Positions 63,518-64,000 of a stretch of DNA of 64,000 nt are shown one piece after another (position 1 is the first letter of the stretch; the number at the start of each line of letters is the position of its first letter). The translations under genes and the position numbers were made by a program. The DNA comes from Oscarella lobularis (Eukaryota; Porifera; Homoscleromorpha; Homosclerophorida; Oscarellidae): NCBI RefSeq assembly GCF_947507565.1, contig NC_089181.1:2985614-3049613 (forward strand), in the 5' to 3' direction. Below the pieces are notes generated by a model. That model made no database searches. It saw nothing but the letters and a program-made list of their open reading frames with translations, and was not told the origin of the DNA.

Positions 63518-64000
63518 TTATTGAAATTCCTGATCAACTACTGAAATCAAGTCGTCGTCAGTAATAAAAATAATTAAATCACAATTAAACAGCGGAGCTA
63601 TTTGATCGACGTCTGAATTGTCAGTACGACTCAGACCTGCAAAACGCTCCACAGGTAATGCGCGACGAGCATCTCTAGCGACGAGAAGTTCAGCTGACAA
63701 AGGTTCTCTTGAAAATTCTGGCACAGCAAATGCATCCTGCCCCATTTCTAATAATTCACGATAGTAAGACTCTAAAAGGGTGATTGTTAGAGACTTCCCT
63801 AATGACGTCTGCTGACTACAACTTACTATCAAAAAAGTCGACGTTAGATTCAATTTCCCTTGCCTCCAGTATGTGTCCTCTTCGGTGAATGTTAGCTGCA
63901 AATTTTTCGAGGCTCATTCTAGCCCTTGACGTATTGATTATGTGAAGTAAGACGGACTTGAGCCTAGCTTCCCCGCTGTCCGTTTCCCTTTCCTTATGCG
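63518..64000 (-). CDS. Unidentified gene, 3' part only
   Basis: Two exons are visible on minus: 63827 to the right edge, and 63518-63771, with a 55-bp intron (donor GTAAGT, acceptor TTTTAG, phase 1). The encoded C-terminus reads through RMSLEKFAANIHRRGH, EAREIESNVDFF, SYYRELLEMGQDAF and ARDARRALPVERFA to VVDQEFQ. It is helical and charged with no membrane segment. No family was recognised. It is transcribed toward the pecanex start, tail to head, with about 156 bp between them. Confidence 0.5.

Overview
This is eukaryotic, animal DNA. Nearly every gene is cut by short introns, mostly 45-60 bp, with clear GT-AG (sometimes GC-AG) borders. The recognisable genes include metazoan markers: a TANGO1/MIA-type SH3 protein, a mixed-lineage kinase with SH3, kinase and CRIB parts, pecanex, VPS13B, GPR137 and RTRAF. 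Genes sit tens to hundreds of bases apart on alternating strands. The compactness, the WAP/VWC/antistasin surface protein and the lineage-specific receptors suggest an early-branching invertebrate, perhaps a sponge. That placement is inference. There is one 200-base run of N (31972-32171).

Layout. 1-5.1 kb: three small type I membrane proteins with acidic or His/Asp-rich ectodomains (minus strand), then a 16-exon membrane protein with WAP, VWC and antistasin-like modules (plus). 5.2-16.2 kb: a family cluster of S28 serine peptidases (DPP7/PRCP type, minus strand) with three intact genes and two pseudogenes that share one internal deletion, interleaved with a duplicated plus-strand gene whose coiled coil is made of 21-bp repeats. 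16.2-21.2 kb: RINT1 and ERO1, head to tail. 21.6-24.0 kb: a secreted MAM-like protein and a 2-oxoglutarate oxygenase, both minus. 24.2-30.1 kb: SAC3D1, COA6, cofilin, GPR137 and RTRAF. 30.4-32.0 kb: a TANGO1-like gene cut by the assembly gap. 33.2-35.4 kb: VIPAS39 (SPE-39). 36-40.1 kb: two tandem single-exon seven-TM receptors. 40.2-52.2 kb: VPS13B. 52.7-56.2 kb: the mixed-lineage kinase. 56.6-63.4 kb: pecanex. 63.5-64 kb: the end of an unidentified gene.

How the genes relate. Many are head-to-head pairs that must share promoters (S28-D/RINT1, 52 bp between start codons; COA6/cofilin, 131 bp; oxygenase/SAC3D1, 195 bp; RTRAF/TANGO1, 279 bp; VPS13B/MLK, 557 bp) or tail-to-tail pairs whose transcripts probably overlap (SAC3D1/COA6 stop codons are 15 bp apart). 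RINT1, ERO1, TANGO1, VIPAS39 and VPS13B all serve secretory or endolysosomal membranes, but no functional linkage is shown here.

Main points for follow-up: an apparent excess of GC-AG introns (six found, three in ERO1), the duplicated S28/coiled-coil unit, a long hairpin in a VPS13B intron, repeated palindromic motifs near or inside genes, and a receptor pair that differs at the TM3 arginine position. Exon borders were read by eye from splice consensus, frame and remembered family sequence. No alignment or search was run.
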